NCBI GenBank assembly: GCA_000711775.1
Contig: ARYC01017424.1
Coordinates: 1 to 64,000, forward strand
DNA: 64,000 nucleotides
From: Oxytricha trifallax
Lineage: Eukaryota; Ciliophora; Spirotrichea; Sporadotrichida; Oxytrichidae
Direction: 5' to 3'
Below, in pieces: positions 36,116 through 48,104 of this stretch. A program made the position numbers and the translations under genes. Under the pieces are notes generated by a model, which saw only the letters and a program-made list of their open reading frames with translations, had not been told where the DNA came from and searched no databases. The stretch's first letter is position 1; every line of letters begins with the position of its first letter.

Positions 36116-37843
36116 ATGTAAAAGATAACACTAAATCTAAATTATTAAAAGGATTGATATAATGTAGATTAACTTAAAAAGTAAACTTTAATTGTATAAT
36201 AGTTTAGCAATTGTTGCCCTAGTAGGATTCACTTAAGCCACTCAAGACGCAGGTCATGGTGGTTATGACAAAGGATTCTTGGGCAAATATGGTGATAAAT
36301 ACGGAGAGTTATATGGCAAGAATTATGGTTACAAGAATGGAAAAAAAGATAACTATGGAAGCAGCTATGACGATGAACACAGAATCAACTACGACTACAC
36401 TTGCAAGGCTCAAAGGTTAGAGGACTGCTTATACAATGACATCACTCTCTACGGACCAAACGTTGTACTTGTTAACCTCGACAACAGATGTCAAGTTGAA
36501 AAATACGAACACGAAGGTATATTCCTATAAACAGGAGACCTCCTCTTCGTTACCGGAAGAGAGTACACATGTGCCTGGTAAGAATAGTTATATTAAATAA
36601 TTCAAAATAGTTAGTAAAATTTTCTATAATTGTTTAAAACTGGAATCTTTTAATTTTTCTCAATGGGAAGAGCCAAAGTGCAATAAAACCTCCAAAAACC
36701 TTGAGCAGTTTAATTTTTAATTTTAATGGATAAATCTTTGGAGGGTTGCCTTGCTTGTAAAATAAATTTAGATTTAAATAAATTATTTACTAAAAATTCC
36801 AGAAGATTTTGCAAGTGGAATAATAATTATAAGGAAAAATAGTTATCATCTGGGATGACTATCTTCATTATTTAATTCACTAGAGTCAATATTGACAAAC
36901 TGAATCATTATTAATTCAGGCTTGGATATCATGAAATAAACAATAATAAACTTAGTGATAATTAAATATTTATCAATAATTGTTTTTCCATTATTATTTA
37001 TGGAGCTCTGTTTTCCTGTGAGTATTTAGCTGAATAATTCATCATAAAAACACTGATTGTATGTTAACTCATGAAAAAATATGTTCATCAACTGCGTTTT
37101 GCTCAGTATAATGATATTTTAGAATGAGTTATAAAAAAAATTTGATGTTGTGCCTATATTTAAAATCCTTACAAAATTGTATTGACCTTGAGGTTACCTA
37201 TCTAAATATGAATATAGAAAGGATCTTATTGTACTAGGGACGTTTTATATATAAAACTTTTAAAAAAATTATTTTGTAAATCTTTTAAAAAGGAGATAAG
37301 CTAAAAGAAAGTATTTTTTTTCAATCTGAAACTCATAAATACTATACAAAAAGTTATAGCAGAATGGATCAAAGCCTAGCAAAAGACTTGTAATATGTAA
37401 AAGCATTAATTAATATCAATTTTAATCTAACAATATTTATAAATCCTTTACTTGATTATAAACTTACTTCAATAAGCCAAATAGAGTGTATTAATTGATT
37501 CAATAATTTCTCTAGACTTTCTGAATTTTTTAAAAAAATAATAATTCCTTGATTGAAGCATTTGATCAATAAATAATCTGATAAATTTACTATAATATAT
37601 TTTTGTGTTGTAAATCCACTTGACTATGATGTCCTTTACCCAGGTCTCGATTATGACATGCCCTTAATTACCGAGCCAGGTCATAAATAAGAGATAGTCG
37701 TGCTTGAAGCTGTGGGACAAGGAAGAACTTCTTACGAAATCTAGCTTTCATGGGGAAAGTAGGTCATCAGAGATGTTGTGCTTGACGTCTATGTCGACAT
37801 GCAACCAGGCCTCACAGTTGCCACTCCAAGATTTTCATGCTGA
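36116..37843 (+). CDS. P2: small secreted cysteine protein with three IESs
   Basis: ATG at 36116 (second codon TAA = Gln), TGA at 37841. IESs at 36137-36200, 36586-36664 and 36685-37615, each with an AAT repeat at the borders, leave 654 nt, 217 aa. After the leader (LNSLAIVALVGFTQA) it has a Gly/Tyr/Lys-rich repeat region (KYGDKYGELYGKNYG). The common core follows, with all six core Cys (YTC, DC, RC, TC, KC, SC). The largest IES is 931 bp and contains no convincing frame. Confidence 0.8.
36586..36664. other. 79-bp IES in P2 (WQE|WEE site)
   Basis: AAT at 36583-36585 and 36662-36664. Same codon position and same repeat as the 76-bp IES in P6. P1, P3, P4 and P5 are uninterrupted here. Confidence 0.85.
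36685..37615. other. 931-bp IES in P2
   Basis: AAT at 36682-36684 and 37613-37615. Removal joins EEPKC to NPLDYDV. No other paralogue has an insert here. Interior AT-rich, nothing recognised. Confidence 0.85.
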
Positions 37844-38632
37844 ACACTAAATAACAATGATACGCATTAATTAGAAATTATGTTGTAATAAGTATAACAT
37901 TAAATTGAATTAAAATTACAAATCTTTTATTAACGAAACATTTATTTTGATTTGTTATATTATCAAATGATTACTGTATTTATAAAAGAAAATGTTTTTA
38001 TAATTTAATATAACCTTTTGTTTTAATTTTCGGGCCTAATATTTTAAATAAAGATAAATTGCAAAGTAGCATGTTTTTAAATTGTTCGTAAAAGTATAAA
38101 ATTTATCATGTAGCTATAAATTTTTAATTGATAAATCTTAGGACTTCTGATAATTTAAATGAATAAATGTGAAAAAAGCAGGATATTTTTGTATCTAAAT
38201 TTTAGATAAATTATAGTCTGAATTTTTCTTAATAATTTGGGATAAAAAATATAAAAATTCGGGGAGCATTACTCTATTTAATGCTTTAAAATTAAAAAAT
38301 CCTTTTAAAATCTGTTATTTTAATATACAATTCAGAAATTATGAAATTAAAATATACCAGATTATAATTTATTCGTTGATATTACATTCCTTTATGAGTA
38401 TCTTTTTTATTAAAGTTATTAAAATATATCTTTGAATAATCAATATTTAAAAAACCTTTTACAAAGGGATAATAATCCATTAATACAAAAATTTACTAAT
38501 GTTAAAACGCAATCAGCATAGTCTCTTACTTCCAAAAATAGAATGAACATTACTAACATATCCCTAGTAATTTTCGTATAAATAGCGCATTAAATAATAA
38601 ATATCAAAATAAAATAACAATAAACACTCCAA
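37844..38632. other. Spacer P2-P3
   Basis: 789 bp, AT-rich, nothing recognised. Confidence 0.6.
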
Positions 38633-39807
38633 ATGAAATTCTTAACTCTAAACTTTTTTTTCCTTTAAAAACTTATAATAGAGCAATTATTGATTTAGCT
38701 GTTGCCGCTTTCCTTGGCTTATCTCAAGCTGCCCAAAGTTACAATGACAGAATCAACTACGATTACACATGCAAGGCCCAACACTTGGAAAACTGTCTCT
38801 ACAATGACATCTCACTATACGGACCAAACGTTGTATTGGTTAACCTCGACAACAGATGCCAAGTAGAGAAATACGAACACTAAGGTATTTTCCTTCAAAC
38901 CGGTGATCTCCTCTTCGTTACCGGAAGAGAGCACACATTCTCCGGACAAGAATGGGAAGAGCCAGGCCATCACTGCGGTTGCGGCCCTCTTGATTACGAT
39001 ATTCTGTTCCCAGGTCTAGACTACGACATGCCATTAAGATCAGCACCAGGAGAATTCCAAGAAATTAGGTTATTAGGTTTTAGATCATAGTTTAATCAAA
39101 TTATTTATTATACTTTTTTCCCCCAATATTAATAAGTTGCTAGATTTAGTTCACTCAAGTAATAAGTGAACATAGCTTTGAATAACTGTTGAAACTAATG
39201 ATTCACTATCTATTTAATTCTTATTTTGTTACGAATTTTTCTAAATTACAGTAAAATGAGTTATTAGCTCTGTTATGATTATAAAATATTTTTAAATGAG
39301 TTAAGAAAATAATTTGCATTAATTTAAGGAATTAAAAGTAAAAATCTGATCCCAAAATTGTTGTGCTTGAAGCAGTTAACTCCGGTAAAACTCAATACGA
39401 AATTCAACTCTCATGGGGTAAGGAGGTCATCAGAGATGTAGTGCTTGACGTGTATGTTGATTAACAACCAGGTCTTGTAGTTTCTACACCAAGATTTCGC
39501 AAAATTTTTGATTTATATCACATATTTGTAATTAACTGTTTTTACTAATAAAATGACTATAAAATAAAAAGTTTCAATTGTTTACTTTATTAGAATTTCT
39601 CATTTTTATATTAACTTTGAGAATAAATTCTTACATTTTTTATTTGCTCAATTATTTAAAGAATTACTTTTTTTCTTACTTTAGATGATTTTTAATAATA
39701 ATTTACTCATTTAAAATTTTGAATGTCTATCTTAAAATAAATTAAATTATTCTTATTTTTACAAATTTTAATAAAAAATACCAAAATTTTACTAATTCTC
39801 ATGCTGA
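38633..39807 (+). CDS. P3: small secreted cysteine protein with three IESs
   Basis: ATG at 38633, TGA at 39805. Removing about 53 bp in the leader (38645-38697, TTA), 293 bp (39067-39359, AAATT) and 301 bp (39497-39797, ATT) leaves 528 nt, 175 aa, in frame throughout. The core matches the family, but the fourth Cys is lost (HTFSG in place of TCAW) and an extra one appears (HHCGCGPL). The last IES separates the codons of PRF from SC, so only three codons including the stop lie beyond it. Leader MKFLAVAAFLGLSQA. Confidence 0.8.
39067..39359. other. 293-bp IES in P3
   Basis: AAATT at 39062-39066 and 39355-39359. Removal restores FQEIVVLEAV as in P4 and P5. Confidence 0.85.
39497..39797. other. 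301-bp IES next to the P3 stop codon
   Basis: ATT at 39494-39496 and 39795-39797. Removal restores the invariant PRFSC C-terminus. Confidence 0.85.
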
Positions 39808-40194
39808 ATATGAATATATACAATTTTTATCTTTTTATTTCTGTTTATAATCTTATTCTAACATATGAAAGAGGCTTATATGTTTTATAAGTAGAAACAT
39901 TAATTAGAAACACTCACTCGATATATTAACTATGCTGCACATTAATTCAAACATAAATATCGAATTACTCGTATATTCTTTTGTTCTTTATATCTATGTT
40001 ATAACTTATGCTATCTTATGAAGCATAGTATAAAAGATAGATTAGGATAGATTAAAAATAAATTATTAACATTAATGATTGGATTTTAAATATCAAAAAT
40101 TCATGTGATAATAGAAATAACTAAGAATAATGTTTATTTAGGGAAATCAAAAACCAATTTATTTATGATCTGAGAAAAATTAGTAAATTAAATA

Positions 40195-41004
40195 AGGTTG
40201 AATTTTTTTAGCGTAAGATAAATTATAGATTAATCAACAATTTTGAATATATAAATTTGAACAAAAGACTTAAAATATCAAAAAAGTGAAAAAGCATTGA
40301 TTTGACAATGAAAGTAGATGCAAATATTTCAAAAAGTATTTATTGAAACTTTACAAGATATTCTGACTGTGTAAATTCAGCGCATATGCGCTGATTTTTA
40401 TTTAGCGCAGACTGCGCTGAATTAAATCGAGGCACGGCAGACTATTTTAAGGTCAAATAGCCGTTCTTAAATGAAAATGTCCCTTTGGGACTATAGTGTT
40501 TTAATAGATAAATTCTTAATTAATAATAATATTTTTAGTAATTATTAAATTTACGCAATTTATTAAATTTAATAGTTATCACTAATGTGATTTCTTTAAT
40601 GAGAAATTTGATTAAAGTTAAAATATTTAATTTTTAATTAAAAATTAAAACTATATTACTAAAAATATTATTATTAATTAAGAATTTAACAATTAAAACA
40701 CTATAGTCCCAAAGGTACATTTTCATTTAAGAACGGCTATTTGACCTAAAAAAAGTCTGCCGTGCCTCAATTTAATTCAGCGCAGTCTGCGCTAAATAAA
40801 AATCAGCGCATATGCGCTGAATTAACACATTCAGAATATCTTGTAAAGTTTCAATAAATACTTTTTGAAATATTTGCATCTACTTTCATTGTCAAATCAA
40901 TGCTTTTTCACTTTTTTGATATTTTAAGTCTTTTGTTCAAATTTATATATTCAAAATTGTTGATTAATCTATAATTTATCTTACGCTAAAAAAATTCAAC
41001 TTTA
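40195..41004. mobile_element. Foldback element F2 (about 0.8 kb)
   Basis: Inverted arms of about 380 bp with few mismatches, outer sequence GGTTGAATTTTTTTAGCG and complement. Each arm has nested small palindromes (CAGCGCATATGCGCTG, CAGCGCAGTCTGCGCT-like). The loop is AT-rich. It ends about 75 bp upstream of P4. No coding. Confidence 0.85.
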
Positions 41005-41077
41005 ACAAACATATTCCTCACAACAGAGCTATTTAAGTTCAGCTAAAATAAAATGAATAAAAACAATTACACAAATA

Positions 41078-42067
41078 ATGAAAAGATTATCACTAAACTT
41101 ATATTATTGCAGGAATACTTATGATTTGGGGAAATTTACTCAGATTAAATAAAAATATTTAATTTAATTCCAGTTAAAGTTTCAGATTTAAAGATTTTGG
41201 ATTTTATTTTATAGAGAATACTAAATTAACTGGACTTTAATAGAGGCTGATACAAATTAATTGGATCTCTGGAGCGTGATGACTCAACTTCAATTGGAAA
41301 AAATAACCAAATAAATGTTGACATCTAATTAAGTTAGGTAATCTCACTCTGGAATTCCAATAGAGTTGTATTGTCAATTACAAAGTCAAGCTTATCTTTT
41401 ATTATATATTGAATAAGTCTAAGATGGGTTAAATATGCTAACTTTAACTGAAACTAATTTAATTGATCATTTATTTCGTTTTTATTCATTTTCTAAAATC
41501 GAATTATTCCTTCAATAATTTATTAAAATGCTTTACTTCTTGTAACTTAATTTAGCAATTACTGCTCTTCTTGGCTTCGCTTGCGCATCCTAAAGCAGCG
41601 ACGGTGGCCGCCTTAACTATGACTATACTTGCCGTGCCCAGAATTTAGAGAACAATCTTTAGAACACTATTACTCTATACGGACCAAACGTTGTTCTTGT
41701 TAATTTAGACAACAGATGCTAAATTGATAAGTTGGAGCACGAGGGTATTTTCCTCCAAACTGGTGATCTCCTCTTCGTTACAGGCAGAGAGAACACTTGT
41801 GCTTGGTAAAATTGGGAAGAACCATACGGATATGGTAATCCTCTTGATTACGACGTCCTCTTCCCTCGCCTTGATTATGACATGCCACTCATCACTGAAC
41901 CAAAGCAAAGACAAGAAATTGTTGTACTTGAGGCTGTTGGCTCAGGATAAACCACTTATGAGATCTAACTATCATGGGGTAAAGAGGTTATTAGAGATGT
42001 ATCACTTGATGTTTATGTTGATTAACAACCAGGCCTAACAGTTGCTACTCCAAGATTCTCATGCTGA
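41078..42067 (+). CDS. P4: small secreted cysteine protein, leader split by a MITE-bearing IES
   Basis: ATG at 41078 reads MKRLSLN as in P1, then is interrupted. Removing 41102-41554 (453 bp, repeat TTA) continues LAITALLGFACA, giving 537 nt, 178 aa. An alternative start at 41528 inside the insert (MLYFLQLNLAIT) would give 179 aa without removal and cannot be excluded. In the core the second and fifth Cys are both missing (ENNLQN, EEPYGYGNPL), while YTC, RC, TC and SC remain. TGA at 42065. Confidence 0.75.
41102..41554. other. 453-bp IES in the P4 leader containing foldback M5
   Basis: TTA at 41099-41101 and 41552-41554. The MITE-like palindrome M5 fills 41105-41517, leaving only about 40 bp of other sequence. 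Confidence 0.7.
41105..41517. mobile_element. Degenerate foldback MITE M5
   Basis: Ends TATTGCAGGAATAC and complementary TATTCCTTCAATA. Arms share GTTAAAGTT.. and ..ACTTTAACTG with M1-M4 but carry many changes. An older copy. Confidence 0.7.
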
Positions 42068-42913
42068 AAATATTTTATATTTTAAGTATTTTTTTGAAGA
42101 GAATGAAATATGACTTTCTTTCATATTTTATAATAATACTATGGGTATTAGAAGATACTTCACACTGTTTCGTTATTACTATTACTCTTAATTCAATCAA
42201 AATTTACTCTCTCTAAATTTATTTCAACTTTTCTTATATTAATCATTAAGTAGCATCTAATCAATTAAAAATTTAGATTCATTTTTCTATTGGATAAAAA
42301 CTACTAAGTCATTCAATTTTGAAAACTCCCAATAAATAATTCTAAATAATAAAATACTGGAACAATATCACGGTATAGTCTAACTTAATTATTGGTTAAT
42401 AAGTAAGACTGTTAAATTGAAATCATTTTTATTAAGATTTTATAAAATTATTGTCTCATGATAGCTAAAATTGATAGAAAACGATTTATTCATTATTTAA
42501 AATATAATGAATTTATTTTTAATAAAATTATTATAGAAGAAAGTGATGTACTTTTTTGATTGAGGCTTTCATTAAAGTATTAAAAATAATTTATTTGTGA
42601 TATTATAAATTTTCAGACCTTAGTTAAATTCTTTAATTGTTTTTTATTAGAATAATATTTGGACAAGTAATTATTGAAAAGTAGTTTAATATTTAATATA
42701 AAAATATTTTGATATAAATAATCAATAACTTTAATGATTCTTTAATAAATATTTCATATGAGTTTTATTATTTATTACATTTTTTAGAAATTTAATGATA
42801 TTTAAAATATCTAAATTTTAGCAAAGTTTTAATTTTTATTGAAAATTGAAGTGAATTAAATTTCAATTAAAATAAATATTTAAATAATTCATATATCTCA
42901 AAAAACCTATTAA
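42068..42913. other. AT-rich spacer after P4
   Basis: About 850 bp, no coding frame or element recognised. Confidence 0.55.
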
Positions 42914-43200
42914 AAAGTGAAAAATGATATCTGGATCACTCAAAGTGTCATCAAATAGTTTTGTCACAGATATTTCAGGGTGATTAGGTATATCGATCAT
43001 CTTAATTTCAAACTAACCTAAGACTTTTTTATGTCTTCACTTAGTAATCTTCATATTTTTGAATGAAGAGCCAAACAATGGAAATTAAGTTGATTATAAA
43101 TACATACTTACCGTGATAAACTACTTTGCATTTGAATAGTATTAAGGACACTTGGATATTTGCCAATCAATGAAGATTGGAAGAAGGAAACATTTGAGGC
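42914..43200 (-). other. Coding-like fragment, possible orphan MDS
   Basis: Reverse strand reads KMIDIPNHPEISVTKLFDD and then TLSDPD, with an upstream stretch YEDYQVKTQKSLRLV in another frame and a splice-like GTAAGTATG. Balanced composition unlike the surrounding AT-rich DNA. Neither start nor end found. Could be a segment of a gene assembled from elsewhere or a relic. Confidence 0.35.
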
Positions 43201-43636
43201 ATATACTAGCATTAGGTTAATAATTTTGGTAGAATTTAGTTCATAATAATATATAAAAATGAAATGCTAATAAATAATTTTCATAATAAAGCTAGTTCTA
43301 AAAATATAGTTATTGAAAACTTCTCATAATTTTTTTTTTCAAATTACTAGCTGCAGTGATTTATTAATTAAATAAATCTTTTTTTTATCATTTTTCAAAT
43401 AATTTTGACTTGATCAAAGATACTCTTAGGATTAGAATTTTGAATTAATTTAACTATATTTGAAGCGAGAAAATAATAATTTTATAGTGCATTATAATTT
43501 TTTATGATAGATAGAAGAATCACTTTGTTATCATTTAATTTGTTTCTATTCAAGATTTGTAGTATAAACACTAGACATTTATTCTTTTTTGAATCCTATA
43601 ACAAGGTAAATAATTCCAAATATAAATTTTAAGGAA

Positions 43637-44054
43637 TATTGTAGGAATACATTCGAATTTGAGAAATTATAATTAAATAAATTAAATTAAAATCAAATTA
43701 GTGGCAGTTAAAGTTGGCCAATTTAAACGATCTTGGGCTTGTTTGATAGAGAATTCAAAATTAGCTGGACCTTACTATTGGCGGTACTATTTAATCTTAT
43801 CGGCTGAGCGAGATAACTCGATTTTAATGTGGAGGTATAATTTAATGAATTCAGAGGGTTTAATTAAAGTGAAGTTATCTCGCTCTGCCGATAAGATTAA
43901 ATAGTACCGCCAATAGTAAGGTCCAGCTAATTTTGAATTCTCTATCAAACAAGCCCAAGATCGTTTAAATTGGCCAACTTTAACTGCCACTAATTTGATT
44001 TTAATTTAATTTATTTAATTATAATTTCTCAAATTCGAATGTATTCCTACAATA
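43637..44054. mobile_element. Foldback MITE M2
   Basis: 418-bp palindrome with ends TATTGTAGGAATACATTCGAA. The arms are nearly identical, so both strands carry the same 67-codon open frame, which is an artefact of the symmetry. Centre contains GAGCGAGATAACTCG. Confidence 0.9.
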
Positions 44055-44147
44055 ATAATGAATGAAAGAATTTAAATTATTTTGATATTAATGAACACCA
44101 ATTAAAGTATAATATTTTTTAACTAAAATTGAATTATTTTCTTTTAT

Positions 44148-44559
44148 TATTGTAGGAATACATTCGATTTGGTAAAATGATTTAAAATTAAAATTAATTA
44201 ATTATTAATTACCTTCAGTTATGTTTTTGGAAAATGTCTCCAACCCTGACAATATTATACTCTCTGGATAGCGCATTAAAAATAAGACGGTGACTATTAT
44301 TGCTATAATGTATTTATCTCATCGACCAAGCGAGAAAAACCCATTATACTATTTTTGGGAGTTAGCTCAAAATCAAAATATCTCGCTTCCTGGAATGATT
44401 CAAGAATATTGCCAATAGTAAAGTCCTATAATAATTCCGGGATCTACCGTAAAATTTATTTATTTTTGAATTACTTTGGATTTCATAACTGCCATGATTT
44501 TAATATTTAATTAATTTAATTTTAATTCATTTTCCCAAATCGAATGTATTCCTACAATA
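44148..44559. mobile_element. Foldback MITE M3
   Basis: 412 bp. Ends identical to M2 (TATTGTAGGAATACATTCG). Interior arms are more diverged and less complementary. Confidence 0.8.
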
Positions 44560-44590
44560 TTAAACTAAAACAAAAAATATTTTTTTACTA

Positions 44591-45008
44591 TATTGTTGGA
44601 ATAAATTCGAAATTGGAAAATAAATTAAACAAAAATTAATTATAAATCAAAATCTTGGCAGTTAAAGATGGCCGATTTGAATGATTTTTGGCTCAATCGA
44701 TAGAGAATTCAAAATTAGCTTGACTTTACGATTAGCGGTACTATTTTATCGCATCACTGGAGCGAGATAACTCGATTTTAATGTGAGGGTATAATTTATG
44801 AATTTAGAGGTGTTTAATTAAACTCAAGTTATCTCGCTCCAGTGATGCGATAAAATAGTACCGCTAATCGTAAAGTCAAGCTAATTTTGAATTCTCTATC
44901 GATTGAGCCAAAAATCATTCAAATCGGCCATCTTTAACTGCCAAGATTTTGATTTATTATTAATTTTTGTTTAATTTATTTTCCAATTTAGAATGTATTC
45001 CAACAATA
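44591..45008. mobile_element. Foldback MITE M4
   Basis: 418 bp. Ends TATTGTTGGAATAAATTCG and partner. Arms contain CTTGGCAGTTAAAGATGGCC and GCGGTACTATTTTATCGC as in M1 and are nearly perfect complements. Confidence 0.88.
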
Positions 45009-45024
45009 AAAAATTGAGAGTGAC

Positions 45025-45400
45025 ATGAAAAGAAACGATTAATTTACTGCAATTGTAAAGGCAAGAATCTAAGAAAAGAAGCACTTTGGTAATCAGAAAG
45101 ATCTCTTAGAAAGCTTGTCTACTCACCTATCATAAAGATAGAAGATATAAAGATTTGTATAAAATAACTACCTAGCTGCAACGTTGTGCGAAATATAAAA
45201 AATATATTTACTTTTTATACTCAATTACATTAATCCCTGCATATCCCTCTATGAAAACTAGAATATATAACATGCTAAATTTGCAGCTTTATATTAGTTA
45301 TAAAACTCGATCAAACTACTGAAGGTTTTGAGGGGTCTAAATGCTTAATAAATGACAAAAGTGTTTCTTTTAAATTAAATGATTTAAATATTGAATTAGT
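45025..45400 (+). other. Coding-like ORF after M4, unknown
   Basis: ATG at 45025 opens MKRNDQFTAIVKARIQEKKH then FGNQKDLLESL, which looks like real protein (slightly P450-like spacing, not enough to assign). The frame stays open to the P5 leader but becomes low-complexity after about 130 residues. Possible MDS or degenerate gene. Confidence 0.3.
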
Positions 45401-45815
45401 TTAGAAATAATTAAAAAGTATTTTGTAATTAATATTATTTCTCAATAAAAAGGCTTGTATAAGATCAAAATCTTTTTAAAAGATTTTATTTGGAATTATT
45501 AATGGTGTTTTGTTTATGTAATGATGGTAAAATATCGCGAATATAAGTGATGGTAAGATTTAAATGTAGAATAATTAAATAATAAAAGTAAGTGGTTACT
45601 AAATTAAATATAATAAGATCTATTTTAAATAAAAAGTTTTGCATATCTTTTGTTGTTTTTTTTAATTTTATATACCCATAAAGTAAATTTAAGACCAATA
45701 ACAATCATAAAATCCGAAAATAGTAGAATATAAATAACTACTAATTACCTAATCAGTACCTATAAAAGCTGCAGACAAATAATAATTTCAATTAATTAAA
45801 CAAACAATCTTACAA

Positions 45816-46388
45816 ATGTTCAAAATCGGATTACTATATCTTTCTTTTAAATTTTAATTGAATTAAATTATTTTCAATATTATAGCTGTAGCTGCATTCC
45901 TCGGTATGTCTCAAGCCGCACAAAGTTATAACGACAGAATCAATTATGACTACACCTGTAAAGCCCAACACTTGGAGCACTGTCTATATAATGATATCTC
46001 ACTATACGGACCAAACGTAATCCTTGTTAACCTTGACAACAGATGCCAAGTAGAGAAATACGAGCATGAGGGTATCTTCCTCTAAACTGGTGATTTACTC
46101 TTTGTTACTGGAAGAGAGCAAACATGCGCTTGGTAAGAATGGGAAGAACCACACTGCAGTCCACTCGATTATGATGTTCTCTTCCCAGGTTTTGACTACG
46201 ATATGCCACTTGAGACAGATAGCCATTCACACCAAGAAATTGTTGTGCTTGAGGCAGTCGGACCCGGTAAAACTCAATACGAAATCTAACTTTCATGGGG
46301 TAAACAAGTTGTTAGAGATGTTATCCTCGATGTGTACGTAGACCAACAACCAGGCCTCGTTGTTTCCACCCCAAGATTCTCATGCTGA
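45816..46388 (+). CDS. P5: small secreted cysteine protein
   Basis: ATG at 45816, TGA at 46386. Removing the 51-bp IES at 45834-45884 (TA at both borders) gives 522 nt, 173 aa. Leader MFKIGLAVAAFLGMSQA, then SYNDRINYDYTCKAQ directly, without the Gly-rich insert of P1/P2. All six core Cys present (YTC, HC, RC, TC, HC, SC). Closest to P6 in leader and core. Confidence 0.85.
45834..45884. other. 51-bp TA-bounded IES in P5
   Basis: TA at 45832-45833 and 45883-45884. Same site, same length and same repeat as the P6 leader IES. Confidence 0.75.
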
Positions 46389-46916
46389 AAAGAATGAGCG
46401 TATAATATTTATATATAATAAGTTGTTAATATTTTATACATAATGATATCAGTTGTGATATAATACTAAGTATCTACTCAAATTAAATTTCACTATGCTT
46501 ATGTGAAGATTACTTTTACTTTGATAAAATTCATTAACCTAACTAATTTGTCCTATATATTTACTCTCGTTTCATAATTGCAATTAAGTATACTTTAATT
46601 ACACTATTATGCTTAGTGGTTTTTTAATGATATACTTAACATTCTAAACATATAAATCAAGGCATTCAAATTCCAATATCAGTTTTAAATGTTAAATCAA
46701 ATAATTTTTATTTTATTTAGTTATATTGATTAAATCTATAAATACATAAACCCCAGTACATATATTCATATGAGCTTGATTAATGAATTAATGTTTTAAA
46801 TTCCTTGATAAAAAATTTAATTAAAAATAAAAAAGTATATCATAGTTTTAGAGTGTCGATCCAGATAATCAAGACTATTAATTAGATGCTTTAGTGAATT
46901 GATTTTAAGGTTATAG

Positions 46917-47275
46917 ATGGAGGTCTTATTTGAGCCAGTGGAGACATTATGCCAATTTGAAAAAATTAGAAATAAAAATTAGCTAAGTTTATATCCTTTT
47001 TAAGATAAGAAATATTTAGATTTACAGCTTGAGCTTAGGTATGGTACGAGTATTAATGTAGGCAAATTTAGAACAATTGCTAAATTATGCTGCTGCAGCA
47101 AAGCTCGTACAAAAAATACCTTAATAGTTAAGTGTTACCGCTTGTTAACATTTTTGTTATGGTACTTGAAGAAAATCCAGCAAAAAACTAAAATTTCTCG
47201 CAGGTTCATATTGAACTTAGTATTTTCAGCACACATCCGATTGACATACGATCTTTATGGTTTTTTTCACTAATT
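46917..47275 (+). CDS. Possible small gene or MDS, basic membrane-like protein
   Basis: ATG at 46917 reads MEVLFEPVETLCQFEKIRNK and continues with LDLQLELRYG, a Cys run (KLCCCSKAR), a hydrophobic helix (YRLLTFLLWYLKK) and RRFILNLVFSAHIRL, to TGA near 47275. A second open stretch follows in another frame (about 47345-47640: QQVNRVKQVTDLIVPLSC, LYAVFLII), suggesting one interrupted gene. No family recognised. Confidence 0.35.
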
Positions 47276-48104
47276 TTTCTGAGAAGTGTTTTTTTTCTCC
47301 ATAAACTATACATAAAATTTAATTAGAAGTTTTGACTGTCAACAGGTCAACAGAGTGAAGCAAGTAACTGATTTGATAGTGCCACTTTCTTGTATACTTT
47401 ATGCTGTATTTTTAATAATATAAATAAGAATTTTGATAATAATATCAAATTTTTCTACGCTGATGAAGCTATTTACCTTGAACCCATATATCAATGAGTC
47501 TTAGAATCAGAAAAAGTATGATAAAATCGATTTCTAAGATTTTAAGGATGTAATTTTAGTTGGTGCAAAGTCAAATAAATTTATTAAAATTCGTTAATTA
47601 TCTAGATATTAATCTATTATTATACACTTCAATCTTATTTCCAACATACATATTAGGGTTTATTATTGATTTATTTAGAATAAAGAATTTATGCTAATCT
47701 GTTGTACTAATAGAGGAATTTAATTTCAAAACCTGAAAGTATAATTTAAAATTAAAAGTAAAAGGATTATTACCATGCATAAAGTAATTTGACAAATAAA
47801 CTTATATAAAACTTTTATTTGATAATTAGATGTTAAACATAATTTAAGAAATTAAAATCTTAATATTTTCACAAAATTTTGAATTTATCAAATGAATTTA
47901 AGAATACTTATTAATATTGTTTATTTGACTAATGAATTTTAAATTTTAATATTTTAATTTGAAAACTTATTTTTATTTGCTAATATTCATAACAACCATA
48001 ATTATATCCATAAATAGTAAGATAATTACTCACTAATTAAAATTACCATCCTATTTAAGGATCTAATTAATAAACATTTCAATAAACAAACAAACAAATA
48101 ACAA

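Noticed and set aside
43701..43990. Identical 67-codon frames on both strands
   Set aside because: They come from the mirror symmetry of foldback M2, not from coding.
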